Positions 22,387 through 30,660 of a stretch of 39,042 nt of DNA are shown here, in pieces. Position 1 is the first letter of the stretch. Each line of letters starts with the position of its first letter. Location: positions 1 to 39,042 of the forward strand of contig JBBKWJ010000078.1 in the NCBI GenBank assembly GCA_037968895.1. The letters are read 5' to 3'. Under the pieces are notes generated by a model. That model worked only from the letters and a program-made list of their open reading frames with translations. It searched no databases and was not told the DNA's origin. Origin of the DNA: JBBKWJ01 sp037968895. GTDB taxonomy: Bacteria > Actinomycetota > Acidimicrobiia > Acidimicrobiales > SZUA-35. The position numbers and the translations under genes were made by a program.

Positions 22387-25087
22387 GCGCGGCGTGAGCC
22401 GCGGCGAGCCTTGCCACCGGAACCCGGTAGGCCGAGCAGCTGACATAGTCGAGACCGAGCGATTGGCAGAGGGCTATTGACGCTGGCTCGCCACCATGCT
22501 CGCCGCAGATGCCAATGGTCAGGGTTGGGTCGGTACGTCGGCCGTCGTCAACGGCGAGCGACATCAAGCGGCCGACCCCGTCCGCATCGATCGTATGGAA
22601 CGGGTTCGCTGGGACAATCTGTTCGGCCATGTAGTCAAGCAGGAAGCTCGCCTCGGCATCGTCGCGGCTGATACCGAGCGTCATCTGGGTGAGATCGTTT
22701 GTGCCAAACGAGAAGAAGTCGGCGTGCTCGGCGATCTCATCTGCGGTTAACGCCGCCCGTGGCACCTCGATCATGGCCCCAATCGGTACCTCGATCGAAT
22801 CATGCTGCTCTGCGAACACGTCGGCGATCTCCTCTTCGATGATTGCCCTCGCCGCAGCCATCTCGGTCGCGTGCGAAACCAGCGGAACCATGATCTCCGG
22901 GTGGACCGAGATTCCCTCCGCCTTCACGGTCAGCGCGGCCTCAACGATGGCTCGCGTTTGCATCTTGATCAGCGCCGGGATCTGAAGACCGAGGCGAACG
23001 CCGCGAAGTCCCAACATTGGGTTTGATTCCCGCAAACTTGCGACACGGCTCAGCATCGTCTGGGTCGCCGTCAGCTCCTCAACAAGCTGATTCACGGTGG
23101 CCAAGTCGGCTGCGTTGATCAGACGGATCTGGAGGTCGGTAGCCTTCTCGGTGAGCTCGTCGAAGCTCGGCAGAAATTCGTGCAATGGCGGGTCGAGAAG
23201 TCGGATGATGACCGGTAGTCCGTCCATCGCACGGAACATGCCCGCGAAGTCGCCTCGCTGCAGCGGCAGCAAGGCGCTGACCGCTTCCCGCTGCTCCGTC
23301 GGCGTCGGGGCCGTGATCATTGCTTGGACGATTGGCAGCCGCTCCGGATCGAAAAACATGTGCTCGGTTCGGCAGAGACCAATACCCGTCGCCCCGTAGC
23401 GACGGGCCCGTTCTGCCTCGACCGGATCGTCGGCGTTGGCCCGAACGTTTAGTGTTCTGAACTCATCAGCCCACTCAAGCAAGATCGTCAGCCATTCGTT
23501 CGAAATGTCTGGTTCAGTCGTCTCGGTCTTACCGAGATAGACCTTGCCGGTCGTCCCATCTACCGAGACCCACTCACCCTCGTGGACCTCAACCGATCCA
23601 ACCTCGAATGTTCGACTCGACATATCGATTTTGAGCTCAGAAGCACCGACGACAGCGGGCTTGCCAAACTGGCGGGCGACAAGCGCAGCGTGGCTTGTGC
23701 GGCCGCCGCTTGACGTCAGAATGCCGACTGCGGCCAACATGCCGTGTACGTCATCTGGCTTCGTTTCATGCCTGACCAGGATGACCTCCCGACCTTCCTT
23801 TGCCCATCGTTCCGCAAGCTCTGGATCGAAGGCAACAATGCCGACAGCGGCGCCCGGCGACACATTGAGTCCGGTGGCAAGCGGTGTCGCCGCGTGCAAT
23901 GCGCTCGGCGCGAACTGAGGGTGGAGGAAGAAGTCGATCTGCTCCGGGCTTACACGGCGCACCGCCTCTTCCCGACTAATGAGGCCATCATTGGCAAGGT
24001 CGACTGCGATTCGAACCGCAGCTTGCGCCGTTCGTTTACCGGCCCGAGTCTGAAGAATCCATAGCTTGCCCTTCTCGACCGTGAACTCCATATCTTGCAT
24101 ATCACGGTGATGTAGCTCGAGTTGCTTCGCAATGGCGCTGAACTGTCCTGCAACTTCTGGCATTTCCTGTGCCAGTTGAGCGATCGGCAACGTGGGGCGA
24201 ATGCCAGCGACGACATCCTCGCCCTGGGCATTGATGAGAAAGTCGCCTTCGAGATGAGGTTCACCTGTCGTCGCGTCACGACTCATCGCAACTCCCGTGG
24301 CCGAGTCGTTGCCCCGGTTGCCGAAGACCATAGTCACGACGTTTACTGCGGTTCCCAGATCGTGGGGAATGTGTGCCGCCACTCGGTAGTCGTGGGCCCG
24401 CTTGCTTCGCCAGCTTTCGAAGACCGCCTCGATCGCCATCTGGAGTTGGACGAGAGGGTCGCTCGGAAAGGGCTCGGCCGAGTGCCGCAAGATGAGTTCC
24501 TTGAACTGCTCAATGACGACGCGAAGGTCGGCCGCGGTTAGGTCGGAGTCACTCGTGAGGTGATTTGCCTCTCGAGCTTTCCGAAGCACAACTTCAAAGA
24601 CCTCGTCAGCGACCCCAAGAACAACGCCGCCGAACATCTGGATCAGGCGTCGATATGAGTCAAGGACAAATCGCTCATCGCTTGTGGCGCGGATGACAGC
24701 CTCGACAACTTCGTCATTCAGCCCGATGTCGAGCACCGTGTCCATCATCCCCGGCATCGAGAACTTGGCACCAGAGCGGCAAGCGACAAGCAGCGGGTTA
24801 ACCGGGTCGCCAAACTTTTTGCCGCTTGATGTCTCGAGATCCGCCATTGCGGTCAGGACTTGGCCCCACAGACCCTCTGGCATCACTCCATCAGCATCGC
24901 TGTAGAGGTTGCACGCTTCGGTGGTGATGACGAAACCAGGTGGAACCGGAATTCCGAGACGAGTCATGTCGCCGAGATTGGCGCCTTTCCCTCCGAGCAA
25001 TCCGCGAGTTGCGTCCCAATCACCCCCCACTGAGGCTTGTGCTCGGTCGATCTGATCGAATCCGTACACCCAACGAGAACTCGGCAT
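22364..25087 (-). CDS. ppdK: Pyruvate, phosphate dikinase
   Basis: This 907-residue enzyme interconverts pyruvate + ATP + Pi and PEP + AMP + PPi. The N-terminal ATP-grasp domain starts with LLGGKGANLGDMTRLGIPVPPGF. The phospho-histidine domain has GGRTSHAALVAR with His465. The C-terminal PEP/pyruvate barrel has GATGIGLCRTEHMFF, the metal-binding IEVPRAA region, SFGTNDLTQMTLG, and the catalytic Cys in YVSCSAYRVP. ATG 25087 has AGGAAG upstream. It overlaps the PNPOx gene by 23 bases tail to tail. Reversible energy use through PPi fits with PFOR nearby, allowing PEP-pyruvate-acetyl-CoA flux in either direction. The 5' side carries the DosR-like sites. Confidence 0.96.
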   Translation of the reverse strand: MPSSRWVYGFDQIDRAQASVGGDWDATRGLLGGKGANLGDMTRLGIPVPPGFVITTEACNLYSDADGVMPEGLWGQVLTAMADLETSSGKKFGDPVNPLLVACRSGAKFSMPGMMDTVLDIGLNDEVVEAVIRATSDERFVLDSYRRLIQMFGGVVLGVADEVFEVVLRKAREANHLTSDSDLTAADLRVVIEQFKELILRHSAEPFPSDPLVQLQMAIEAVFESWRSKRAHDYRVAAHIPHDLGTAVNVVTMVFGNRGNDSATGVAMSRDATTGEPHLEGDFLINAQGEDVVAGIRPTLPIAQLAQEMPEVAGQFSAIAKQLELHHRDMQDMEFTVEKGKLWILQTRAGKRTAQAAVRIAVDLANDGLISREEAVRRVSPEQIDFFLHPQFAPSALHAATPLATGLNVSPGAAVGIVAFDPELAERWAKEGREVILVRHETKPDDVHGMLAAVGILTSSGGRTSHAALVARQFGKPAVVGASELKIDMSSRTFEVGSVEVHEGEWVSVDGTTGKVYLGKTETTEPDISNEWLTILLEWADEFRTLNVRANADDPVEAERARRYGATGIGLCRTEHMFFDPERLPIVQAMITAPTPTEQREAVSALLPLQRGDFAGMFRAMDGLPVIIRLLDPPLHEFLPSFDELTEKATDLQIRLINAADLATVNQLVEELTATQTMLSRVASLRESNPMLGLRGVRLGLQIPALIKMQTRAIVEAALTVKAEGISVHPEIMVPLVSHATEMAAARAIIEEEIADVFAEQHDSIEVPIGAMIEVPRAALTADEIAEHADFFSFGTNDLTQMTLGISRDDAEASFLLDYMAEQIVPANPFHTIDADGVGRLMSLAVDDGRRTDPTLTIGICGEHGGEPASIALCQSLGLDYVSCSAYRVPVARLAAAHAALNAEPGH
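22371..22427. terminator. Nested hairpins at the convergent PNPOx/ppdK junction
   Basis: CCGGGTTC (22371-22378) and GAACCCGG (22420-22427) form a perfect 8-bp outer stem, and CGCGGC-GTGA-GCCGCG (22388-22403) forms a perfect inner hairpin. The structure begins within the last codons of the PNPOx gene and lies inside the 3' end of ppdK. No T-run is present. It may end or stabilise the plus-strand transcript. Confidence 0.4.
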
Positions 25088-25188
25088 GACAACTTCCTGT
25101 CGTTACATCGGCTGGCGGGCTACACAGCGAAGTGGCCTCTATAGCTGGCCAGTACCCCAATCATCGTGACGAAAGGGGGTGCCAAGTA

Positions 25189-25237
25189 GGGTCAAAGGAC
25201 CCGCGAGAAACGTTGCTGTTTTCGGGTCAAAAGCCCG
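25189..25237. promoter_or_regulatory. Two DosR/DevR-like dyads between ppdK and the sqr-like gene
   Basis: GGGTCAAAGGACCC (25189-25202) is a perfect 5-bp dyad with a 4-base centre. GGGTCAAAAGCCCG (25224-25237) is a close copy whose first base is 35 bp further on. Read on the minus strand, each matches the mycobacterial DosR box GGGACTTTNGTCCC at about 11 of 14 positions by my count. They lie 98-152 bases from the two divergent start codons. The rest of the 248-base intergenic region (25088-25335) shows no open frame. Assignment to a DosR-type regulator is inference. Confidence 0.5.
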
Positions 25238-25335
25238 TATTGGCGCCTCTCCCGATTGAGTACCGTTTCCCGAGGAGCATCAGCCTTTCGAAACTCTGAT
25301 GCCTCCACGAGCGAGACTCAACAGAGGAGACCAAC

Positions 25336-26586
25336 ATGCCAGGAACGCCGAAACGGCTCGTCATACTTGGTGCAGGAACCGGTGGCACGCTTGCTGCGAA
25401 CCGTCTTCGTAAGAACTTTCCGGCCGACGAGCTCACAATCGACATCGTCGACGAGAACAACGACCACGTCTATCAGCCTGGCCTACTCTTTGTGCCCTTT
25501 GGGCTTGCCAAGCCAGACGAAATCGTCCGCCCTCGCGATCACCAACTGCACGCAGGCATCAACTACCACCAGAACGCGGTGACAGGAGTCGACGTCGACG
25601 CAAACGCAGTAACCCTTGAAGATGGCGCCGTGCTGCCCTACGACGTTCTGCTCGTCGCCACTGGCACGACACTGCTACCAGAAGAGACCGAGGGCATGCT
25701 CGGTGACGCGTGGCTCGAATCTGTGTTTACCTTTTACGACATGGAAGGAGCGACTGCGCTCCGCGATCGCCTGGAGAGCTTCACTGAAGGCAGGCTGGTC
25801 ATCAATGTGATCGACATGCCGATTAAGTGCCCGGTTGCACCACTTGAGTTTGCGTTTCTTGCCGACTGGTACTTCACCGAGAAGGGTGTTCGTGATGCGA
25901 TCACCATCGTCTACGCAACACCGCTCGATGGCGCATTCACCAAGCCAGCCGCGTCGAACGCTCTTGGCAGTCTGCTACGCGACAAGAACATCGAAATCGT
26001 GACCGAGTTCAACACGGGCGAAATCGACAACGAGAAGAAGCTCCTTGTCGGCTACGACGGATCCGAGATCCCCTTCGACCTCGCAGTCGTGATTCCGTTA
26101 CACGGCGGCGCCCCGTATGTGTTCGAATCTGACGAACTGGGCGACGAGCTTGGGTTCGTTCCGACCGACAACTCAACCATGCAGTCCTTGGTTCGACCCA
26201 ATATCTTTGTGCTTGGCGATGCTGCCGACGTTCCGACATCAAAGGCCGGATCGGTGACCCACTTCGAGGGTGAGGTGCTCGTCGAGAACATCGAGTCGTT
26301 CCTCGCGGGAAAGCCACTTGAGGCATCGTACGACGGACACGCAAACTGCTTCATCGAAACCGGTTTCTCGAAGGCACTTCTCATCGATTTCAACTACGAG
26401 ACTGAGCCGCTGCCGGGCCACTATCCGAGCCGCTTCGGCCTTCCCTTGCTCAAGGAATCACGACTCAACCACCTTGGCAAGCTCATGTTCCAGTCGTTCT
26501 ACTGGCACGGCCTTCTGCCGGGACGCGACATCCCTGGGATTGGCGCCGATATGCCCGAACACGGCAAGGATCGCGTTGAGGCCTAA
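25336..26586 (+). CDS. Sulfide:quinone oxidoreductase-like FAD protein
   Basis: This 416-residue pyridine-nucleotide-disulfide-type flavoprotein is predicted to oxidise sulfide and pass electrons to quinone at the membrane. The FAD motif GAGTGGTLAANRL is at residues 12-24, VATGTT near 112, and the second FAD segment FVLGDAADVPTSKAGS near 295. Two cysteines, Cys165 (MPIKCPVAP) and Cys338 (HANCFIETG), sit where SQR holds its redox/sulfur-bridging pair. I see no third (Cys128-type) cysteine. The C-terminal amphipathic segment (about 375-405) could bind the membrane. GAGGAG lies 7 bases upstream. It heads a sulfur trio with DsrC- and DsrE2-like genes. Confidence 0.88.
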   Translation: MPGTPKRLVILGAGTGGTLAANRLRKNFPADELTIDIVDENNDHVYQPGLLFVPFGLAKPDEIVRPRDHQLHAGINYHQNAVTGVDVDANAVTLEDGAVLPYDVLLVATGTTLLPEETEGMLGDAWLESVFTFYDMEGATALRDRLESFTEGRLVINVIDMPIKCPVAPLEFAFLADWYFTEKGVRDAITIVYATPLDGAFTKPAASNALGSLLRDKNIEIVTEFNTGEIDNEKKLLVGYDGSEIPFDLAVVIPLHGGAPYVFESDELGDELGFVPTDNSTMQSLVRPNIFVLGDAADVPTSKAGSVTHFEGEVLVENIESFLAGKPLEASYDGHANCFIETGFSKALLIDFNYETEPLPGHYPSRFGLPLLKESRLNHLGKLMFQSFYWHGLLPGRDIPGIGADMPEHGKDRVEA

Positions 26587-26594
26587 GAACTAAC

Positions 26595-26609
26595 GAGCCA
26601 ATTCGGCTC
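26595..26609. other. Small perfect hairpin between sqr-like and dsrC-like genes
   Basis: GAGCC-AATTC-GGCTC forms a 5-bp stem with a 5-base loop in the 48-base gap. There is no T-run, so it may be a processing or stability element that sets the relative amounts of the two gene products. It is followed by a purine-rich ribosome site region before ATG 26635. Confidence 0.3.
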
Positions 26610-26634
26610 ACCGAAGAAAGAAAGTAGAGAAAAC

Positions 26635-26955
26635 ATGCCAGTCACAACACTTGCAGGCGTGGAAGTTGAACTGAATGACGAAGGATTCTTCGTTAAACCC
26701 GAGCAGTGGACAACTGAGATGGTGCCGCAGCTTGCCGAAGAATGGGGAGTCCCCGGGCCGCTAACGGATCAGCATTGGCAGGTCCTCAATTACATGCGCG
26801 AAGAGTATTTCGAGAAGGGCACCGGCCCAACGGTTCGAAAGCTCGGCAAGTCCTCGGGTGTGAGCGTCAAAGAGCTCTACAACCTCTTCCCAAAGGGCCC
26901 GGCCAAGCTGGCCGCCCGATGTGCTGGCATCCCAAAGCCAAAGGGCTGCATTTAG
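26635..26955 (+). CDS. DsrC/TusE-family sulfur-carrier protein
   Basis: This 106-residue protein spans the whole DsrC/TusE fold (DEGFFVKPEQWTTEM, LTDQHWQVLNYMREEYFE, TVRKLGKSSGVSVKELYNLF, PKGPAKLAARCAGIPKPKGC). The penultimate cysteine Cys105, which carries persulfide or trisulfide sulfur, is conserved. A second cysteine, Cys96, is present but with only 8 residues between the two. Canonical DsrC has 10 between them, so its second cysteine would fall at Ala94 here. No dsrAB is in the window. It lies between SQR-like and DsrE2-like genes, so it probably accepts sulfur from one of them. TusE function in tRNA thiolation is an alternative, but no other tus gene is adjacent. Confidence 0.9.
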   Translation: MPVTTLAGVEVELNDEGFFVKPEQWTTEMVPQLAEEWGVPGPLTDQHWQVLNYMREEYFEKGTGPTVRKLGKSSGVSVKELYNLFPKGPAKLAARCAGIPKPKGCI

Positions 26956-27003
26956 TCCCGTCCGTTCCATCATCGACATCAACTACAGACAGAGGTAACT
27001 GTC

Positions 27004-27516
27004 ATGACCACACTGGCAGAGCAATTCGACACCGGCACGTCGTCAGACGCACCCGAGCCAATTAGCAAGGTGTCAATCGTCATTTCCAAGGCATCATTGG
27101 AAGAGATCTACCCCGGGCTCATCATGGCCAACGGCGCCCGCGCCGAAGGGATGGAGGCGAACCTCTTCTTTACCTTCTTCGGCCTCGACGCGATTCACAA
27201 GAAGCGGCAAGACCACATCAAGGTGTCAACGGTCGGCAATCCCGGACTCCACATCCCCACTTGGGCTGGCGGTCTTCCTGGAGTCTCGGCACTGATGACC
27301 AAGTACATGGAGCATCAGATCGAGGCGCTGGATATTCCGAGCATCCCCGAGTTCATCGAAATGATCGCCGACACCGGCGCTGGCATCTATGCGTGCTTGG
27401 CCTCGGTGGACTTGTTCAAGCTCGATGAAGATGACTTCGTCGAACAGGTTGATTCCATCATCACCATCGGCGACTTCTACGAGATGGCCGCCGGCGGCCA
27501 GATTATTTTCACTTAA
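27004..27516 (+). CDS. DsrE2-like (DsrE/F/H-family) sulfurtransferase
   Basis: This 170-residue protein of the DsrE/DsrF-like superfamily has a Rossmann-like layout: VSIVISKASLEEIYPGLIMANGARAEGMEANLFFTFFGLDA, MTKYMEHQIEALDIPSIPEFIEMIADTG, then GIYACLASVDLFKL with the sole cysteine Cys131 at the persulfide site of DsrE2 proteins. The first 20 residues are a flexible polar extension. I see no membrane helix. AGAGGT lies about 8 bases upstream. It forms one transcription unit with the SQR-like and DsrC-like genes and would relay sulfane sulfur between them (inference). Confidence 0.87.
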   Translation: MTTLAEQFDTGTSSDAPEPISKVSIVISKASLEEIYPGLIMANGARAEGMEANLFFTFFGLDAIHKKRQDHIKVSTVGNPGLHIPTWAGGLPGVSALMTKYMEHQIEALDIPSIPEFIEMIADTGAGIYACLASVDLFKLDEDDFVEQVDSIITIGDFYEMAAGGQIIFT

Positions 27517-27535
27517 GTCTCGTCCGGCGTCGTCG

Positions 27536-27553
27536 GCGCTACTGATGTAGCGC
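27536..27553. terminator. Hairpin at convergent dsrE2/GGDEF ends
   Basis: GCGCTAC-TGAT-GTAGCGC is a perfect 7-bp stem with a 4-base loop that spans the stop codon of the diguanylate cyclase gene, 20 bases after the DsrE2-like stop. Without a T-run its strength is uncertain, but the position fits a bidirectional terminator. Confidence 0.45.
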
Positions 27554-29149
27554 TGTCGTCACGGCGGCTTCAGCAATCCGATAGTTCGACGTTTTGGTCG
27601 CCCTTCCCTCGACCTTCGCGACGTACATCGCCTCGTCGGCTCGTCTCATCAACGTGGAGGCGTTCTCGTCGTTCGTCCAGAAGGCAACTCCGATACTGAC
27701 ACCGACTGTCGTGGTCGCAGGCCCAACGTCAATAGGGGCGGAGACCGACGCGACTATCTCGCGCACCAATGGTTCTAAGACCGACACATCTCGACGAATG
27801 GAAAAGGCCACAAACTCATCGCCACCGAGGCGAGCCGTCCGCCCTGAGGAACCGATGAGCGTTGTGAGCCGTCGAGCAATCTCAATGAGCGCTTGGTCGC
27901 CAGCATCGTGGCCCCAAGAATCGTTGATGGCCTTGAAGCCATCGAGATCCATAAAAACCACAGCCAGGTTGCTGACCTCGTGGTTGATGGCTTGGTCGAG
28001 GTCCCGAAAGAGTTGATTTCGGTTCGGGATACCCGTCAGACTGTCGTGTGTTGCCTCGTGCTGCATCTGTTTGGCGAGGACCGAGAGGTTCCGGTGGTCG
28101 ACTCGATTCGTCCAGGCCGCACCGATGAGTGAAACCAATGTCTCGAGTGACTCCCAAGCACCATCAACCGAGGTCAACTGAGAGTCTGAGTAGGCTCGGA
28201 TTCCGATCCATTGGCTGTCCGATGTTTTCACGACAACGGCGAGCGCAGAACGATAGCCAGCGTGGTGCAGACGCTGGAGATCCTCCGCCGGCGTTGCGCC
28301 GACCCCAATTGATGCTTTCGACGAGTTCTGGATCGCCGCACTTAACAATGCGTCGCTCGCTGCGTCAAAAGCGCCCGGGCGACCAGCGGCGTGCTCTGTA
28401 ACCCAAGGCTCATCAGTCGCCTTCGTGCAAATGTCGGCTCGAACGAAACCCAACCGAAGAACGGCGTCTGCGGCGAGCGCGAGCACCTGATCAGGGTCTG
28501 ACGCACTGCTGAGTTGCTGCGCAACCGAACTCACAGCTCGCATCCGGTACACATGATCGTCAGCCTGGGCGCGTGCCTCACCCGTTGCATCGAGATCGCC
28601 TCGGAGCCGACCGGTCACGATCACCGTCGGGATCGCGACAGCTAACAGAGCAACAACCTGTTGGACCCCTGTCTGCAGTGACGCAGCGTTGCTTACCTCA
28701 CCGCCGTCAATACTGAGGAGAACGGCCACGTAGGTAAGGCTGACGCCGGCCCAGACGCTCACCGCGCCCCACAGACCCGACTGCGCTGCGGCGTCAAGAA
28801 CGGGGACGAACAGCAGAATCCAGGCCAGCGGTGTCGCTTGGGAATCAAGCGCAACGATCGAGGCGAGCGCCAAAACGACGTCGACACCGATCTGCACAAC
28901 CGGACCGGGAGCGAAGCCAGCTTTCAGCTCCGACGACCTTGGCCGGACGACATTCCAGAGCACGTTCGCCACGGCGAGCACTCCGACAACTATGCGAAGG
29001 TCCTGTCCGAGCGGGACTGGCCCCGACCGGCTACCAGCCAAAACGAGAGCGAGCGCGACGACGCCAAGAATCACACGTTGTGGCCGCAGCGCGCGTTCGA
29101 GCGCGGACTGCGACGAACGCCCAGTGTCGACTTCGATTGGTTGACTCAT
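27539..29149 (-). CDS. Membrane GAF-GGDEF diguanylate cyclase
   Basis: This 536-residue protein is predicted to make the second messenger c-di-GMP from GTP. The N-terminal region (about 25-200) has five or six hydrophobic helices. A GAF-like sensory domain (about 220-355) follows, then the GGDEF domain with HDSLTGIPNRN, VVFMDLDGFKAIND and an intact GGDEF at 442-446. The RxxD inhibitory site that normally lies just before is absent (GSSGRTARL), so product feedback may be missing. ATG 29149 is used; the frame extends to 29239 with no membrane or family features. It diverges from the sensor and giant surface protein, whose output it may control. Confidence 0.88.
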   Translation of the reverse strand: MSQPIEVDTGRSSQSALERALRPQRVILGVVALALVLAGSRSGPVPLGQDLRIVVGVLAVANVLWNVVRPRSSELKAGFAPGPVVQIGVDVVLALASIVALDSQATPLAWILLFVPVLDAAAQSGLWGAVSVWAGVSLTYVAVLLSIDGGEVSNAASLQTGVQQVVALLAVAIPTVIVTGRLRGDLDATGEARAQADDHVYRMRAVSSVAQQLSSASDPDQVLALAADAVLRLGFVRADICTKATDEPWVTEHAAGRPGAFDAASDALLSAAIQNSSKASIGVGATPAEDLQRLHHAGYRSALAVVVKTSDSQWIGIRAYSDSQLTSVDGAWESLETLVSLIGAAWTNRVDHRNLSVLAKQMQHEATHDSLTGIPNRNQLFRDLDQAINHEVSNLAVVFMDLDGFKAINDSWGHDAGDQALIEIARRLTTLIGSSGRTARLGGDEFVAFSIRRDVSVLEPLVREIVASVSAPIDVGPATTTVGVSIGVAFWTNDENASTLMRRADEAMYVAKVEGRATKTSNYRIAEAAVTTALHQ

Positions 29150-29263
29150 TAGGGCACAAACCTCACGAGAGTGAATATCGGTAGATCGTTGGCGAAACCT
29201 GAGGTAGATCGCGGCTTCGAGATGCCAACAGGTCCGCATGGCCTATTCAGAGCGAAACTGACC

Positions 29264-29277
29264 GAGCAAAGGTGCTC
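29264..29277. promoter_or_regulatory. Inverted repeat in the GGDEF/sensor divergent region
   Basis: GAGCA-AAGG-TGCTC is a perfect 5-bp dyad, 39 bases before the sensor gene start and 115 bases from the cyclase start. It is shaped like an operator, similar in layout to the GGGTC-AAAG-GACCC site upstream of ppdK but different in sequence. The remaining part of 29150-29315 shows no open frame or clear promoter. Confidence 0.3.
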
Positions 29278-29315
29278 AACGAGTTAAGTTTGCCCTGTTC
29301 AGGCCGATCTACAAA

Positions 29316-30629
29316 ATGATGGAGATCACCGAGATTCGCCGGGCGAGGCTTCGCCGCGACAAAGCACGCCGCCGGCGCGCTCTGATTCTCGGCGCTATCA
29401 CCGGCTTTGTACTCCTCACGCTCACGTCGGGGATCTTCGGTATTGTCTTCGAGTCGCGAAATGTGGCAACTGAGTCGAGCCGGCTGAATGCCTTCAGCGA
29501 ACTCGTCAGAGCAACAACCGTCGGACGGGCTCAGCTTGGTTTCGCAGTCGCTCTTGATGAAGTGAACGGCGAGGTTAATACAACCGATGCAATCTCGGTC
29601 GCTGTTGATGACGCCGAGCAGTCACTCGCTGGCCTACAAAGCTCCGTCTCAATCCTGGAAACCGACCTCGACGGGCTCGACGACGAGGCAACCTTGGCAC
29701 TCACTGATTTTGTTGCGGCTGGTACTGTCCTCATCGAAGCAATACGTTCCAACGAGCCAGTCGCTCCGCAAACAATTGCCGATTTCGAGATTGCCTACAG
29801 CGACGCTCGTGACGTAGCCGTTGCTCGTCGAACCGATGCCCTCGATGATCTCCAAGCGGCCGACAGCGGGCTGTCTCGCCTCGGCGCACTTGTGAGCTTC
29901 ACGATCGCGTTCGTCGTTCCCTCAATTGCCGTCGCTATCTATCGGATGTTGTCACGACCGCCGCGCGACTTGCTAAAGACCGAAGCTCGGCTTGTTCGTG
30001 ATGGTGTTCGATCAGCTCTGCGCCGTGACTTGATTTTAGGTGAGTTGCGCGATCTGAAGCTTGCGATCTCGGACGGTCCCATCACCGACCTGACCCCTGT
30101 GGCCGCTACTCAGTGGGTCGACGACTTCGAACGAACCTTCCGGACCCTCGATCATGCCCAACGCTGCGACTTCCAGGCCGTTGATGTGGCACAGGTTATT
30201 GAACAAGCTGCCGATGACGCCAACCGCCAACGGGCCGACATCCGCGTCGTGACGAACGTTCGGGGATCGACAAACTCGTGGAGCGAACCCGAGGTGCTGC
30301 GACTCCTCCTCTCATCAATGATTCGAGACTGTCAAGGTCGCTCAGCAACGACGGTCGCAATCAATGCAAAGGACGACGGCGAGAACACAGTCGTGCGAGT
30401 CATTCACGACGGCAAACTACGATCACCATCCGAGCTGACACTCATCGCTGAACAGCAGACAGCAAGCGGCCGGCTGACGATGCTCGGCAGCAACGATGTT
30501 GGCATGCTCACTGCGCTTCATCTGGCCGACGATCTTCGAGGCACAATTGTCGTCGAAGAGGAGGCCGGCCGACAGGTCATGGTGCTTGCGCTTCCCCTCG
30601 TTCCGGTGACGATGGCTCGAGGAACGTAG
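29316..30629 (+). CDS. Two-helix membrane sensor with degenerate histidine-kinase-like domain
   Basis: This 437-residue protein has a very basic start (RRARLRRDKARRRRAL), helix 1 at about 22-45, an outside alpha-helical domain of about 145 residues, and helix 2 near 190-212. A cytoplasmic part resembles the HATPase fold at its ends: LLLSSMIRDCQ where the N-box would be, and DVGMLTALHLADDLRGTIVVEE where kinases have the G2 box. Neither the phospho-acceptor His motif nor the Asp-x-Gly-x-Gly ATP motif is recognisable, so catalysis is doubtful. ATG 29316 and 29319 are both possible. The giant surface protein gene follows within 31 bases, suggesting that the sensor controls or positions it. Confidence 0.7.
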   Translation: MMEITEIRRARLRRDKARRRRALILGAITGFVLLTLTSGIFGIVFESRNVATESSRLNAFSELVRATTVGRAQLGFAVALDEVNGEVNTTDAISVAVDDAEQSLAGLQSSVSILETDLDGLDDEATLALTDFVAAGTVLIEAIRSNEPVAPQTIADFEIAYSDARDVAVARRTDALDDLQAADSGLSRLGALVSFTIAFVVPSIAVAIYRMLSRPPRDLLKTEARLVRDGVRSALRRDLILGELRDLKLAISDGPITDLTPVAATQWVDDFERTFRTLDHAQRCDFQAVDVAQVIEQAADDANRQRADIRVVTNVRGSTNSWSEPEVLRLLLSSMIRDCQGRSATTVAINAKDDGENTVVRVIHDGKLRSPSELTLIAEQQTASGRLTMLGSNDVGMLTALHLADDLRGTIVVEEEAGRQVMVLALPLVPVTMARGT

Positions 30630-30660
30630 CTTGCGGCGCCGGCAAACAACCGCCGATTCG

